The notes below the pieces were generated by a model. The model saw only the letters and a list, made by a program, of their open reading frames with translations, ran no database searches and was not told the DNA's origin. A program made the position numbers and the translations under genes. A DNA stretch of 64,000 nucleotides, taken from positions 1 through 64,000 of the forward strand of contig DATHKR010000210.1 of the NCBI GenBank assembly GCA_035489015.1. The letters run 5' to 3'. Shown one piece after another: positions 36,787-47,546 of this stretch (the first letter of the stretch is position 1; each line of letters starts with the position of its first letter). This DNA is from DATFRY01 sp035489015. Its GTDB lineage: Bacteria > Myxococcota_A > Polyangia > Haliangiales > Haliangiaceae.

Positions 36787-37503
36787 ATGCGCCGTTCCAT
36801 CCGTGCCATCCCACTCCTGGCCAGTACGCCGACGCTGATCGCCGCTCTGGCCCTGGCCGTCGCGCCGGGCTGCAAGAAGAAGGAAAAGGCCGCCGAGCAG
36901 ACCGCCGAGCCCGAGTCGGGCTCGACTGGCGTCATCGGCACCAAGAAGCCGGGCGGCCGCTTCCGCAACGACGGGCTGAGCGCCCGCCTCGGTCTCGAGC
37001 CGGTCACGGTCGCCGAGGTCGGGCCGCTGACGCCGCAGCTGACCGGCGCGCAGCCGCTCGGCCAGCCCACCCAGACCGCCGGCGGCCGACGCGTCACCGC
37101 GATGCAGTGCATGGACGGCACCGACGTCGACAAGATCAAGGCCGAGCTGGAGGCCCAGCTGAACAAGCTCGGCTTCGCGCCCATCCGGTCGAGCCCGCGC
37201 GGCAAGCGCGACCTGGTGACGCTCAGCGCCGACAAGCCGCCGTTCCGCTTCTCGGCCACGGTGCGCACCGGGCCGTATCCGGACTGCCCGGCCGACCAGA
37301 AGAAGGTCAAGGTGCTCATGTCCTGGTTCAAGCGCTCGCCGCGGCCGAAACCGCCGGTGGGCGCGGCGCCGGGCGCGACCCCGACGCCGGGTGGGACCGC
37401 TCCGCAGGGAGCCGCGGCTCCCCAGGGCGGCGCCCCGAAGACCGCGCCGGCCGCGCCGACCGCCCCCGCACCGTCGGGCTCGGCCAGCGGCGCGGCGCAG
37501 TGA
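36787..37503 (+). CDS. small lipoprotein, 238 aa
   Basis: Not recognised. A signal peptide ends at APGC (C29), followed by a Lys/Glu-rich linker (KKKEKAAEQTAEPESG). The middle 110 residues are folded (MQCMDGTDVDKIKAELEAQLNKLGF and RKGDLV-type blocks) with a helix-strand pattern and two Cys (MQCMDG, YPDCPAD) that could form one disulfide. The C-terminal 45 residues are Pro/Ala/Gly-rich and disordered. It follows the amidohydrolase lipoprotein by 31 bp and is convergent with the aminotransferase gene 6 bp away. Confidence 0.65.
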   Translation: MRRSIRAIPLLASTPTLIAALALAVAPGCKKKEKAAEQTAEPESGSTGVIGTKKPGGRFRNDGLSARLGLEPVTVAEVGPLTPQLTGAQPLGQPTQTAGGRRVTAMQCMDGTDVDKIKAELEAQLNKLGFAPIRSSPRGKRDLVTLSADKPPFRFSATVRTGPYPDCPADQKKVKVLMSWFKRSPRPKPPVGAAPGATPTPGGTAPQGAAAPQGGAPKTAPAAPTAPAPSGSASGAAQ

Positions 37504-37509
37504 CGTCGC

Positions 37510-38682
37510 TCAGCCCGGGCTGACCGCGGCGCGGAGCGCGGCCAGCCCGCGCTCCACATCGGCCGCCGGTGGCAAGAGCGACACGACCGCGTGCGCGCCG
37601 CGGTCGAAATCGAAGAAGTAGCCCGGCTGGACCAGCACCCCCTCGCGCCCGGCCAGCCGCAGACAGAGCGCCTCCTCGTCCGCGTCGCGGTCGAGCTCGA
37701 TGACCGCCGACCACCCGCCGTCGGCAGGGAGCAGGCGCGCGGCCGACCCGCCGGCCAGCGCGCGGGCCGCGGCGGCGCGGCTGGCGTCGACCCGGCCGGC
37801 GATGGCCCGGCGGATGTCGCCGCCGATCGCGAGCAGGCGCGGCAGGGCACGCATGACCGGCCCCGAGGCCGACAGGTACGCGTCGGCGATGTGGTCGAGG
37901 CGCGCGACCGCCTCGTCGCGCGCCGCCGCCGGCCCTGCCACCGCCAGCCAGCCCAGCTTGTAGTGGGGCAGCCCGCAGCTCTTCGACAGCCCGCCCATCG
38001 CGAAGCGCAGCCCGCCGCCGGCGGCGAGCGCGCTCGGGACCGCTCGATCGCCGGCCGGGTACTCGGCGAACACCTCGTCGGCGATGAGGGCGATCCCGCG
38101 CGCCTCGCACAGCGCCGACAGCTCGGCCAGCGCCGCGGCGGAGGCGACCGACCCGGTCGGGTTGTTGGGCGAGACCACCACCACCGCGCGGGTGCGCGGG
38201 CCGAGCTCCACCTCGACCCGGTCGGGATCCAGCGCGAAGCCGGGCGAGGGCCCGAGCGCGTAGCCATCGGCGTCGACCCCCTCGAGCCGGCACAGGTGCT
38301 CGAAGAGGGGATAGCTGGGCCGCGGCACCAGCACCTGGTCGCCGGGCGCGCACAGCAGCTTGAACAGGAACCCGTACGCCTCGCTGGTGCTGGCGGTCAA
38401 AAAGACGTGGTCGGGATCGACCGCCGCCCGCGGGGCCAGAAAATCGGCCACCGCGCGTCGCGCCGAGGGCAGCCCGCGCGCCGCCGGCTCGTACGGCGCG
38501 CCCGCTCCGGCGGCCAGGGCCGCGCCGAGCTCCGCCTCCGGGTAGGCCAGGCCGACCGCGGTCGGGTTGCTGGCGGTCAGATCGAGCAGCGCCCTGCCCT
38601 CGCCGCGCAGCCGGTCGATGAGCGCGCTCAGGCGGTTCGGGCTGAGATCGGCCGGGGTGCGCGGCGAGAAGCGCGCGCTCAT
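37510..38682 (-). CDS. class I/II pyridoxal-phosphate aminotransferase
   Basis: Fold-type I aminotransferase of 390 aa. LTASNPTAVGL, SPNNPTGSVASAA (the NPTG substrate/PLP loop), ADEVFAEYP with the PLP-binding Asp, and GGLSKSCGLPHYKLGW with the Schiff-base Lys (K234) are all present. The sequence resembles aspartate/alanine-type transaminases, but the substrate cannot be assigned. The start overlaps the stop of the VWA gene upstream by four bases (ATGA), so the enzyme is translationally coupled to a MoxR-VWA pair, an unusual context. Confidence 0.88.
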   Translation of the reverse strand: MSARFSPRTPADLSPNRLSALIDRLRGEGRALLDLTASNPTAVGLAYPEAELGAALAAGAGAPYEPAARGLPSARRAVADFLAPRAAVDPDHVFLTASTSEAYGFLFKLLCAPGDQVLVPRPSYPLFEHLCRLEGVDADGYALGPSPGFALDPDRVEVELGPRTRAVVVVSPNNPTGSVASAAALAELSALCEARGIALIADEVFAEYPAGDRAVPSALAAGGGLRFAMGGLSKSCGLPHYKLGWLAVAGPAAARDEAVARLDHIADAYLSASGPVMRALPRLLAIGGDIRRAIAGRVDASRAAAARALAGGSAARLLPADGGWSAVIELDRDADEEALCLRLAGREGVLVQPGYFFDFDRGAHAVVSLLPPAADVERGLAALRAAVSPG

Positions 38683-39881
38683 CCAGCGCGCGCCGCGGCC
38701 GGCCGGTCCGCGCCGCCGACCAGGTAGCGGACCGCGTGGCCGAGCCCGTCCAGGGTCAGCGTCCACATCGGGAACACCGTCGAGATCGTCTCGGCAGTCG
38801 ACCGCGGCCAGAACCGCTCCGGCTCCGGGTTGAGCCATGCGGCCCGGCGATACCAGTCGACCAGCCGGCGCAGGGACGCGATCCCCGGGCTGCGGTTGTC
38901 GCGGTGGTAGTAGATCGAGCCGCCGGCCGACAGCAGCTCGGCCGGGTGCATGAGCGCGTCGCCGACCACGACCAGCCGCTCCTCGCGCGAGCTCTCGCCG
39001 ATGAGGTCGGCCACCGGCAGCGGCCGGCGGAACTCGGCGTCCTCGTAGACCTCGTCGTAGACGCAGTTGTGGAAGTAGAACGAGCGGAAGCGGGCGAAGC
39101 GGCCCACCCGCGACGCGGCGGTGAACAGCCGCTCGACCAGGCGCGCGTGCGGGTCCATCGATCCGCCCACGTCCATGAGCAGGATCAGCTTCATCCGGTT
39201 GCGCTTGGGCGGGTGGAAGACGAGCTCCAGCTCGCCGGCGTTGCGCGCGGTGGCCGCGATCGTCTCGTCCAGATCGAGCTCCTCGGGCGCGCCCTCGCGG
39301 CCGAGCTGGCGCAGCCGGCGCAGGGCCAGGTCGACCTGGCGGACGTCGAGGATCGCGTCGCGCCGGTACTCGCGGAAGCGGCGCTCGGCGGCCAGCTGCA
39401 TGGCCGAGCGGCCGCCGCCCCCGCCGCCGACCCGCATGCCGGTCGGGTGAGCGCCGCCGCTGCCGAACGGCGAGGTCCCGCCGGTGCCGATCCAGCGGTT
39501 GCCGCCGTCGTGGCGCTCCTTCTGCTCGCGCAGCCGCTCCTCGAAGCGCCGGCGCAGCTCGTCGAGGTCGAGCCGCTCGAGCATGCGCCGCTCCGACTCG
39601 GACAGGCCCTCGAGCGCGCGCGGGTCGGACAGCCAGTCGAGCAGCTCGCCGGTGATGAGCGCGGCCTCGAACTTGACCCCGCGGAAGTGGGCGAGGAACG
39701 CCACGTCGAACGCGTCGAGCTGGCCGACCTCCTTGACGCATATCGCCCGTGCGACCCGGTAGAAGCCGTCCAGGCTGGAGTCGTGCAGCCCGAGCTCGAG
39801 CGCCTCCATGAGCGTCAGCCACTCGTGGGCCGAGGCCGCCACTCCCTGGCGGCGCAGCTCGAACAGGAAGTCGATCAGCAC
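38679..39881 (-). CDS. VWA domain protein of the CoxE-like type
   Basis: A 400-residue protein typical of the VWA-containing CoxE family that partners with MoxR ATPases. The N-terminal ~110 residues are helical (FLFELRRQGVAASAHEWLTLMEAL); 120-165 is a Gly-rich linker; the VWA domain begins near 230 with LILLMDVGGSMD (MIDAS D237-x-G239-x-S241, where Gly replaces the first Ser). The MoxR gene lies 13 bp upstream. Such pairs are thought to assist maturation or metal insertion into a client enzyme; the client here may be the coupled aminotransferase or something elsewhere (inference). Confidence 0.88.
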   Translation of the reverse strand: MLIDFLFELRRQGVAASAHEWLTLMEALELGLHDSSLDGFYRVARAICVKEVGQLDAFDVAFLAHFRGVKFEAALITGELLDWLSDPRALEGLSESERRMLERLDLDELRRRFEERLREQKERHDGGNRWIGTGGTSPFGSGGAHPTGMRVGGGGGGRSAMQLAAERRFREYRRDAILDVRQVDLALRRLRQLGREGAPEELDLDETIAATARNAGELELVFHPPKRNRMKLILLMDVGGSMDPHARLVERLFTAASRVGRFARFRSFYFHNCVYDEVYEDAEFRRPLPVADLIGESSREERLVVVGDALMHPAELLSAGGSIYYHRDNRSPGIASLRRLVDWYRRAAWLNPEPERFWPRSTAETISTVFPMWTLTLDGLGHAVRYLVGGADRPAAARAG

Positions 39882-39894
39882 CGGGCGCCCGACT

Positions 39895-40716
39895 TCAGGC
39901 CAGCCCGCGCTTCTGCGCGACCTGGACGTCCTGCTCGTTCTTGAGCAGCGTGCCGAGGAACGGGATGCCGCCGCCGATCCGGTTGAGATCGACCCCGGCC
40001 CGCCGCAGCGCGCACACCCAGTCGATGAGCTCGCTGGTCGACGGCCGCTTGCGCAGCTTGGGCAGCTCGCGCAGGCCGTAGAACATCTCCAGGCACTGGT
40101 CGAGCGCGCGCGCCTCCACGTCCGGGTGGTGGACCCGCACGATGCGCGCCATCAGCTCGCGGTCGGGGAACTCGATGTAGTGGAAGATGCACCGGCGCAG
40201 GAACGCGTCGGGCAGCTCCTTCTCGTTGTTGCTGGTGATGATGACGAACGGGCGCTGGACCGCGGCGATCTCGTCGCCGGTCTCGTCGATGCGGAAGCGC
40301 ATCGCGTCCAGCTCGAGCAGGAGGTCGTTGGGAAACTCGATGTCGGCCTTGTCGATCTCGTCGATGAGCAGCACCACCCGCGAGGTGGCGGACAGCGCGC
40401 GGCCGAGCGGGCCGAGCTTGATGTAGCGGCGGATGTCGCGCACGTCGCCGTCGCCGAACCGGCTGTCGTGCAGGCGCGCCACCGTGTCGTAGACGTAGAG
40501 CCCCTCCATCGCCTTGCTGGTCGACTTCACGTGCCAGCGGATGAGCTCGAGGCCGAGCGATTCGGCCAGGTTCTCGGCCAGGACGGTCTTGCCGGTGCCC
40601 GGCTCGCCCCGGACCAGGAGCGGCCGCTCCAGCGCCAGCGCCACGTTCACGGCCTGGCGCAGCTCGTCGGAGGCGATGTAGCGGCTGGTGCCCAGGAACT
40701 GATCGAATCCGTCCAT
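39895..40716 (-). CDS. MoxR-family AAA+ ATPase
   Basis: AAA+ ATPase of 273 aa. Walker A GEPGTGKT is at 37-44, Walker B VVLLIDEIDKAD near 115-126, sensor region VIITSNNEKELPDAFLRRC near 158-176 with the Arg finger. MoxR proteins remodel client proteins with VWA partners, and the next gene encodes one. The ATG has no Shine-Dalgarno but TATCCT seven bases upstream, so this is likely the first gene of a leaderless MoxR-VWA-aminotransferase operon; 59 bp separate it from the end of the FadL-like gene. Confidence 0.92.
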   Translation of the reverse strand: MDGFDQFLGTSRYIASDELRQAVNVALALERPLLVRGEPGTGKTVLAENLAESLGLELIRWHVKSTSKAMEGLYVYDTVARLHDSRFGDGDVRDIRRYIKLGPLGRALSATSRVVLLIDEIDKADIEFPNDLLLELDAMRFRIDETGDEIAAVQRPFVIITSNNEKELPDAFLRRCIFHYIEFPDRELMARIVRVHHPDVEARALDQCLEMFYGLRELPKLRKRPSTSELIDWVCALRRAGVDLNRIGGGIPFLGTLLKNEQDVQVAQKRGLA

Positions 40717-40723
40717 CCCGGCG

Positions 40724-40729
40724 AGGATA
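40724..40729 (-). promoter_or_regulatory. -10-like hexamer TATCCT 7 bp before start (leaderless promoter candidate)
   Basis: Minus-strand TATCCT followed by seven bases and the MoxR ATG at 40716. No ribosome-binding sequence and no good -35 is visible. Confidence 0.45.
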
Positions 40730-40775
40730 TCAGAGTCGCGGCGCGGCGCCCTTGGGGCTCGGACGGCCAGAACGG

Positions 40776-42350
40776 CTAGAAGGCGTAGCTCACGCCGAGG
40801 CTGAGCAGCACATAGCCCTGCGTGTAGGTCCCGCCGTTGAACGGGCTCTCGACCTGGTTGTTGGCGCCGGCCAGCGGCTGCACCGGATCCGGCGACTCGC
40901 GGTCGACCTGCGGCGTCTGCGCGTCGGGCGAGGCGCAGCCGAGCTCGTCCAGGCTGGTGTTGCACTCCGGGACCGTGCGCTCCTGCTCCAGCACCACGCC
41001 GCCGCCCAGCTCGAAGCGGAGCCGGTCGACCGACAGGGCCAGGCCGCCGCCGAGGGTGGTGCGCGCCATCCCGTCGATGTCGAGCCGGGTCCACGACAAC
41101 GGGGCCGCCGCGGTGTCGTAGGCGGCGCCGCCGCGCGCCTCGAGCCGCTTGCCGTCGAGGTCGAACCCGTACGATCCGCCCAGGCGGAACGAGAAGGTAT
41201 CCTTGAAGCCGTGGCGGATGAGCGCCGGCTGCAGGCGCAGCCCGGTCAGCCCCGACTTTCCGTCGACGATCACCTCGATGTCCGAGGCGCTCGACCAGTC
41301 CTCCCACTGCACGTCGAATTCGAGGTCGCCGCGCTCGCCGCCGGACGGGTCGCGCATCACGTAGCGAGCCCCGAACGAGGCGCTCTGCGGCAGCTTGAGG
41401 TTGATGCAGCTGGTGAGCGCCGCCGCGGTGCCGTCACCGTCGCCGCACAGCGGCGTGTCGGTCTCCGGGGCGATGAAGTCCTGCATGCCAGCCAGGCCGA
41501 GCCCGTTGCCGAGCACCGCCTGACCATCGCCCTTGAAGTCGAGCGACTTGGCGGTCTGGTAGGCCGCCCCGATCTCGAACATCGGCGCCGGCCGGTAGAG
41601 CAGCCCGGCGCCGGCGGCCGGGATGAAGTTGTCGGCCACGTCGACGATGAACACGCCGTCGCGGTGGACGTCCTCGCTGTAGTTGCGCAGGCCCCACAGG
41701 TGCTGCTTGCCCTTGGAGCCGGCGAAGCCCCACGACACCCGCACGCCGACGTCGAGCTGCGGCACGATGCGGTAGGCCGCGGCCAGGGTCGGGAACGCGG
41801 CCGACACGTCCTGCTCGATGATGTCGTAGCGCTGGGGCGGCGGCGGCGTGCTGGGATCCTCGAACTGGTACGACTCCTCGATCTTGCGCTCCGGGTAGCC
41901 GTGGTCGGCGATGAGGCCGATCCCGAACACCAGCGGCGTGGCGCCGCCCAGGTCGGTTGCCACGCCGAAGAGCGGGATGCCCTGGAAGCGGCCGAACCCG
42001 ACCGCCGGGGTCGACTCGTTCTTCACCTCCGGGTACGGATCGCCGGTCCAGTCCTCTGCCTCGGTGCCTGGCTCCGGCTCGTCATAGGTGCCGGTGCGCT
42101 GGAACTTCTGGTTGAAGGCGATGAAGTTCATGCCCAGGTGGACCGAGGTGCCCTTCTGCTTGGCCAGCCCGGCCGGGTTGTAGTAGAGGGCCGACGGATC
42201 GTCCGCCTTGGCCACGAACGCGCCGGCGCGCGGCTGGGCCTGGCTGCCGTAGCCGGGCACGAACAGGCCGCCCGCGCGCGCGCCGCTCGCGGCCACCGCC
42301 AGGGCCAGAAATCCGGCCGCGGCGGCCATCCCTCGGGTACGTCTCGTCAT
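40776..42350 (-). CDS. OmpP1/FadL-type outer membrane transporter
   Basis: Outer membrane beta-barrel of the FadL/TodX class, 524 aa. A signal peptide (to about residue 25, ARAGGLFVPGYGSQ) precedes the conserved N-terminal hatch block AGAFVAKADDPSALYYNPAGLAKQKG, which defines the family. Many alternating amphipathic strands follow, and the C-terminus ends with LLSLGVSYAF, an aromatic terminal strand recognised by the BAM machine. FadL proteins admit long-chain fatty acids or other hydrophobic compounds; the substrate is unknown. The second ATG (42350) is favoured because GGAG lies nine bases upstream. It follows mnmG by 2 bp. Confidence 0.88.
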   Translation of the reverse strand: MTRRTRGMAAAAGFLALAVAASGARAGGLFVPGYGSQAQPRAGAFVAKADDPSALYYNPAGLAKQKGTSVHLGMNFIAFNQKFQRTGTYDEPEPGTEAEDWTGDPYPEVKNESTPAVGFGRFQGIPLFGVATDLGGATPLVFGIGLIADHGYPERKIEESYQFEDPSTPPPPQRYDIIEQDVSAAFPTLAAAYRIVPQLDVGVRVSWGFAGSKGKQHLWGLRNYSEDVHRDGVFIVDVADNFIPAAGAGLLYRPAPMFEIGAAYQTAKSLDFKGDGQAVLGNGLGLAGMQDFIAPETDTPLCGDGDGTAAALTSCINLKLPQSASFGARYVMRDPSGGERGDLEFDVQWEDWSSASDIEVIVDGKSGLTGLRLQPALIRHGFKDTFSFRLGGSYGFDLDGKRLEARGGAAYDTAAAPLSWTRLDIDGMARTTLGGGLALSVDRLRFELGGGVVLEQERTVPECNTSLDELGCASPDAQTPQVDRESPDPVQPLAGANNQVESPFNGGTYTQGYVLLSLGVSYAF

Positions 42351-42352
42351 GA

Positions 42353-44317
<1,965 letters not shown>

Positions 44318-44320
44318 GTT

Positions 44321-45076
44321 CTACTCGGCGGCGCCGCCGCGGCCCGTCCTGTCGCACTTTTCCGAGCCCGGTGGATACTTGGGAGCGAACCCGTACACGT
44401 TGAGCGTGACGTGGAGCAGGAGCTCGCCCGGGTGGACGTTGTCCGGCATGCGGCCGGTCTCCCAGTGGATGCCCTGCACCTTCACCGAGCCGCACGGGTC
44501 GTGCTTGCCCTCGAGCGCCGAGACCTCTCGCTTCCAGCTGTCCAGGGTCGGCAGGTCGCACTGCCCGGGCGTGCCGCACTGGAAGTCGAAGGTGTGGAAC
44601 CACCAGGTGGCGTCCTCGGCGCCGCCCTGCTCGGCGATCGCGACCGCCGCGCTCAGGCCCTCCTCGCCGCGCGCGCGCAGGCTGACCGCGTGCATCCCCG
44701 GCTTGAGGTCGATGTAGAAGCAGGCGTCCGAGGAATCCCCGGTCTTGTAGAGGACCATGCCGTCGACCAGCGCCCAGAGCGGGTCGCGCGACGGGCCCAG
44801 GTGGACCTCGAAGCGCTTGTAACCAGCCGCGGGCGCGCCGGCGCCGTCGTCCCCCTCCCGGCAGCGGCAGGCCTCTCCCGTGCAAAGCGGTCCGACCAGC
44901 ACCGCCTCCGTGCGCGCGGGGGGCAGGGCTTCCATGCTGCCCTGCCTGGGTGAGCCCGAGGCCGGTTCGGCGCCGGCTCCGCTGGCCGGTCCGCTGGCCG
45001 CGCCGCTTCCCCCGCCGCTGCTCCCTCCGCAACTCAGGCAAAGCACGGCCAGAAGGAGACGATGAGGAGCGCGCAT
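44321..45076 (-). CDS. hypothetical lipoprotein, 251 aa
   Basis: Family not recognised. Lipobox near CLSC (C16) is followed by a long Gly/Ser/Ala linker (17-45). The folded part (80-240) has six or more Cys (EACRC, DACFYID, FQCGTPGQCDLP, KHDPCGS, EKCDRT) and strand-like VSLRARG, WFHTFDFQC and LLLHVTLNVYG segments, consistent with a disulfide-bonded beta domain. DPLWALVDGMVLYKTGD and DLKPGMHAVSLRA suggest a PEGA-like or binding fold, but this is weak. The ATG has TATACT eight bases upstream and no Shine-Dalgarno. It is the first gene of the lipoprotein-mnmG-FadL run. Confidence 0.7.
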   Translation of the reverse strand: MRAPHRLLLAVLCLSCGGSSGGGSGAASGPASGAGAEPASGSPRQGSMEALPPARTEAVLVGPLCTGEACRCREGDDGAGAPAAGYKRFEVHLGPSRDPLWALVDGMVLYKTGDSSDACFYIDLKPGMHAVSLRARGEEGLSAAVAIAEQGGAEDATWWFHTFDFQCGTPGQCDLPTLDSWKREVSALEGKHDPCGSVKVQGIHWETGRMPDNVHPGELLLHVTLNVYGFAPKYPPGSEKCDRTGRGGAAE

Positions 45077-45084
45077 GGCGCGCG

Positions 45085-45090
45085 AGTATA
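45085..45090 (-). promoter_or_regulatory. -10-like hexamer TATACT 8 bp before start (leaderless promoter candidate)
   Basis: Minus-strand TATACT (four of six to TATAAT with the key T1, A2, T6) followed by eight bases and the ATG at 45076, with no ribosome-binding sequence. Confidence 0.5.
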
Positions 45091-45149
45091 TCCTCGTGGC
45101 AACCGGATCCGATCCGGGCGGGTCAGAACGATGCGTTGCGGCCGGAGGC

Positions 45150-45179
45150 TTGACCGGCGGACGCCGTGGAGACTATAGA
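45150..45179 (+). promoter_or_regulatory. sigma-70-type promoter of bamD
   Basis: TTGACC (45150-45155), an 18-bp spacer and TATAGA (45174-45179) give a transcript starting near 45186 and a leader of about 26 nt with GGGATGAG before the bamD ATG. Confidence 0.5.
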
Positions 45180-45211
45180 GGAATGCCGTTTTTCGGCGGA
45201 TCTGGGATGAG

Positions 45212-46000
45212 ATGAGACGCGCAATCTTCGTCGCTGTTCTGGCTCTGTCGACCGGGTTCGTCGCCGCGTGCGGCGGCAGCAAGGCCGGCAAGGTCGACTA
45301 CTCGGTCTCCGCGCAGCAGAACTACGAGCGCGGCCTGAAGAAGATGGAGCGGGAGGACTGGGTCGCCGCGGCCAAGTACTTCTCCTTCATCAAGGCACGC
45401 TTCCCGTACTCCAAGTACGCCGTGCTGGCCGAGCTGCGCCTGGCCGACGCGGAGTTCGGCGCCGAGCACTACCTGCAGGCGGTCGACCTCTTCAAGTCGT
45501 TCATCAAGTTCCATCCCAGCCACGAGATGGTGCGCAACGGCTACGCGTCGTTCCGGATCGCCGGCGCGTACTACGAGATGCTCCCCGGCGACATGTGGCT
45601 CCTGCCGCCCTCCTTCGAGAAGGATCAGAGCGCCACATCGGATGCCCACCGGGAGCTGGTCGAGTTCCTGAGGAAGTACCCCGGCTCGCCGCAGATGGCC
45701 AAGGTGCGCGTCATGCTGACTCGCATCAACAAGCGGCTGGCCGCGCACGAGCTGTACGTGGCGCGGTTCTACTGGGATCGCGAGAGGCCGATGGGGACCG
45801 TGCTCCGCCTGCGCCGGTTGCTCGACAAGCACGGGGGCGTCGGCTACGACGGCCCGGCGCTCTACCTGCTCGGCAAGGCATACCTCGAGGTCGACGAGCC
45901 GGCCCGCGCCCGCAAGGCGTGGGAGCGCCTGGTCAAGGAGCATCCGGACGACGACCACGCGGACGAGGTCCGCGACGAGCTGAAGAAGCTCCCCGGGTAG
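45212..46000 (+). CDS. bamD: outer membrane assembly lipoprotein BamD
   Basis: BamD (ComL/YfiO) family, part of the BAM complex that inserts beta-barrel proteins in the outer membrane. A signal peptide with lipobox FVAAC (C20) is followed by about five TPR-like repeats: NYERGLKKMEREDWVAAAKYF, LAELRLADAEFGAEHYLQAVDLF, SFRIAGAYYEMLPG, then SFEKDQSATSDAHRELVEFL and YDGPALYLLGKAYLEVDEPARARKAW. At 262 aa the size is normal. Leader with Shine-Dalgarno GGGATGAG. A TPR protein gene lies 51 bp downstream. Confidence 0.9.
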   Translation: MRRAIFVAVLALSTGFVAACGGSKAGKVDYSVSAQQNYERGLKKMEREDWVAAAKYFSFIKARFPYSKYAVLAELRLADAEFGAEHYLQAVDLFKSFIKFHPSHEMVRNGYASFRIAGAYYEMLPGDMWLLPPSFEKDQSATSDAHRELVEFLRKYPGSPQMAKVRVMLTRINKRLAAHELYVARFYWDRERPMGTVLRLRRLLDKHGGVGYDGPALYLLGKAYLEVDEPARARKAWERLVKEHPDDDHADEVRDELKKLPG

Positions 46001-46038
46001 GCGTCGGCCAGGCAGGCCCGAGCGAGGCCCGAGCGGGG

Positions 46039-46044
46039 TAAGAT
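46039..46044 (+). promoter_or_regulatory. -10-like hexamer TAAGAT 7 bp before start (leaderless promoter candidate)
   Basis: TAAGAT is followed by seven bases and the ATG at 46052; no Shine-Dalgarno at usual spacing. It implies a separate promoter for the TPR gene behind bamD. Confidence 0.45.
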
Positions 46045-46051
46045 ACCGGCC

Positions 46052-46810
46052 ATGGACGACCGGCTCCGCCAGCTCATCGCGCTAGGCCGCGATCACTACA
46101 GCGCGGGCGAGTACGACAAGGCCGAGCAGTACCTGTCCCAGGTGGTGAAGGAGAACCGCGGCTTCGCGGACATCTTCAACATGCTGGGCGTCATCTTCCA
46201 TGATCAGGGCCGGTTCGCCGAGGCGGAGGAGGCGTTCGAGAACGCCCTGCGCATCAACCCGGGTTACACCGAGGCCGCGCTCAACCTGTCGGTCACGTAC
46301 AACGACCGCGGCAAGTACCACAAGGCGCGCGAGGTTTACGCCGGCGCGATGAGCCACTCGCACCAGCAGCCGAGCAGCATGGACCCGTTCGCGCTGGGCA
46401 AGATCGCGAACATGCATGCCGACCTCGGCGTGGCCTACGCCGACCTGGGCCGGCACCAGGATGCGGTGCGCGAGCTCCAGCGGGCGCTCGAGCTGTGCCC
46501 GACCTTCATCGACATCCGCACCCGTCTCGGCAACGTCTACCGCGACATGGGCGACGGGGAGGCGGCGCTGGTCCAGTACACCCAGGTGAAGGGGGCCAAG
46601 CCGGACTACCTGCCGGCCCGCCTGGCCCTGGGCGTGACGCTGTACTCGCTCGGCCGGCGCGACGACGCGATCGCCGAGTGGGAGGGGATCCTCGAGCGCC
46701 AGCCGGACGACCGCCGCGCCCAGGCCTACCTGCGCATGGTGCGCGGCACCAAGCAGACCGCGGCCGCCGCGGCCGACGGCGACTCGCCGTTCACGCGCGG
46801 CGAGGACTGA
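46052..46810 (+). CDS. tetratricopeptide-repeat protein, 252 aa
   Basis: Soluble protein without signal peptide, made of about six TPR units: GRDHYSAGEYDKAEQYLSQV, FNMLGVIFHDQGRFAEAEEAF, ALNLSVTYNDRGKYHKAREVY, HADLGVAYADLGRHQDAVREL, RTRLGNVYRDMGDGEAALVQY and RLALGVTLYSLGRRDDAIAEW. The C-terminal 20 residues are disordered. TPRs mediate protein binding; no partner is indicated. It follows bamD by 51 bp but may have its own leaderless promoter. Confidence 0.85.
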   Translation: MDDRLRQLIALGRDHYSAGEYDKAEQYLSQVVKENRGFADIFNMLGVIFHDQGRFAEAEEAFENALRINPGYTEAALNLSVTYNDRGKYHKAREVYAGAMSHSHQQPSSMDPFALGKIANMHADLGVAYADLGRHQDAVRELQRALELCPTFIDIRTRLGNVYRDMGDGEAALVQYTQVKGAKPDYLPARLALGVTLYSLGRRDDAIAEWEGILERQPDDRRAQAYLRMVRGTKQTAAAAADGDSPFTRGED

Positions 46811-46870
46811 GCGCGCCGCCCCGCAAGGGACGACGGCTGGTAGCGGCCGTAAGCGGCCGGCCGCGATCGA

Positions 46871-47497
46871 TCAGAGGACGCGGACCTTGCTGAGCTCGAG
46901 CGAGGTCGGGTTCTCGGTGTCGAGGACAAAGGCGGTGAGCTCGCCCTCGACGTCGACCTGGCAGCTCGACTTTCCGGCGCAGGCGCGCTGGATGGCGGCG
47001 AAGCCGGTGTCGTCGAGGACCAGGTGCGGCATCCAGCCGTACACGATCGCCTTGTCGCGCCCGCCGCGGTCGAACGGCAGCACGTTGCACGCGTCGCGCG
47101 ACCGGCACAGCGGCTCGAGCACGCGCACGCGCCAGCGATAGCGCCGGCCCATCCACGCGGTGCGGATCTTCTGGTAGGAGGTCGCGGCGGCGGCGCGGTC
47201 GCGGCCGCGCTCGACCTCGGACAGGGCGCGCGCCAGATCGTACTGGCTGCGCGAGTCGAGGGTGGCGGGGCCGGAGCTGGCCGCGGCGGCGGCGGGCGCG
47301 CGCCCCGGCGACGGCGCATCTTTCGCGTCGGAGCGGTCGCAGCCGGCCGACAGGGCCAGCGCGGCCAGGAGCGCGGCGCCGGCCGCGCGGGCGAGGCGCG
47401 CGCCGCGGCGGGCTGTCGCGGGCGAGAGCGCCGCGCCGGTCGGCGGCGAGGTCGTGGTCGTGGTGGCGGTCATGGTCCTGTTCGGGGTCGGGGTCAT
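46871..47497 (-). CDS. small lipoprotein, 208 aa
   Basis: Not recognised. A long Thr-rich N-region (10-20, ATTTTTSPPT) precedes a hydrophobic stretch with lipobox LSAGC (C53); the first 30 residues are unusual for a signal peptide, so a later start may be real. The ATG at 47497 has GAGG five bases upstream. The folded part (80-208) contains four Cys (EPLCRSRDACNV, RACAGKSSCQVDVEGE) suited to two disulfides, and ends KVRVL. FFDRGGRDKAIVYGW-like strands suggest a beta sandwich. It is the last gene of the 46871-51223 minus-strand cluster. Confidence 0.55.
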   Translation of the reverse strand: MTPTPNRTMTATTTTTSPPTGAALSPATARRGARLARAAGAALLAALALSAGCDRSDAKDAPSPGRAPAAAAASSGPATLDSRSQYDLARALSEVERGRDRAAAATSYQKIRTAWMGRRYRWRVRVLEPLCRSRDACNVLPFDRGGRDKAIVYGWMPHLVLDDTGFAAIQRACAGKSSCQVDVEGELTAFVLDTENPTSLELSKVRVL

Positions 47498-47546
47498 GTC
47501 GTCCTCGTCAGTCTCGCGGTTCGGGTTCGCGTGGTGTGGAGACGGG

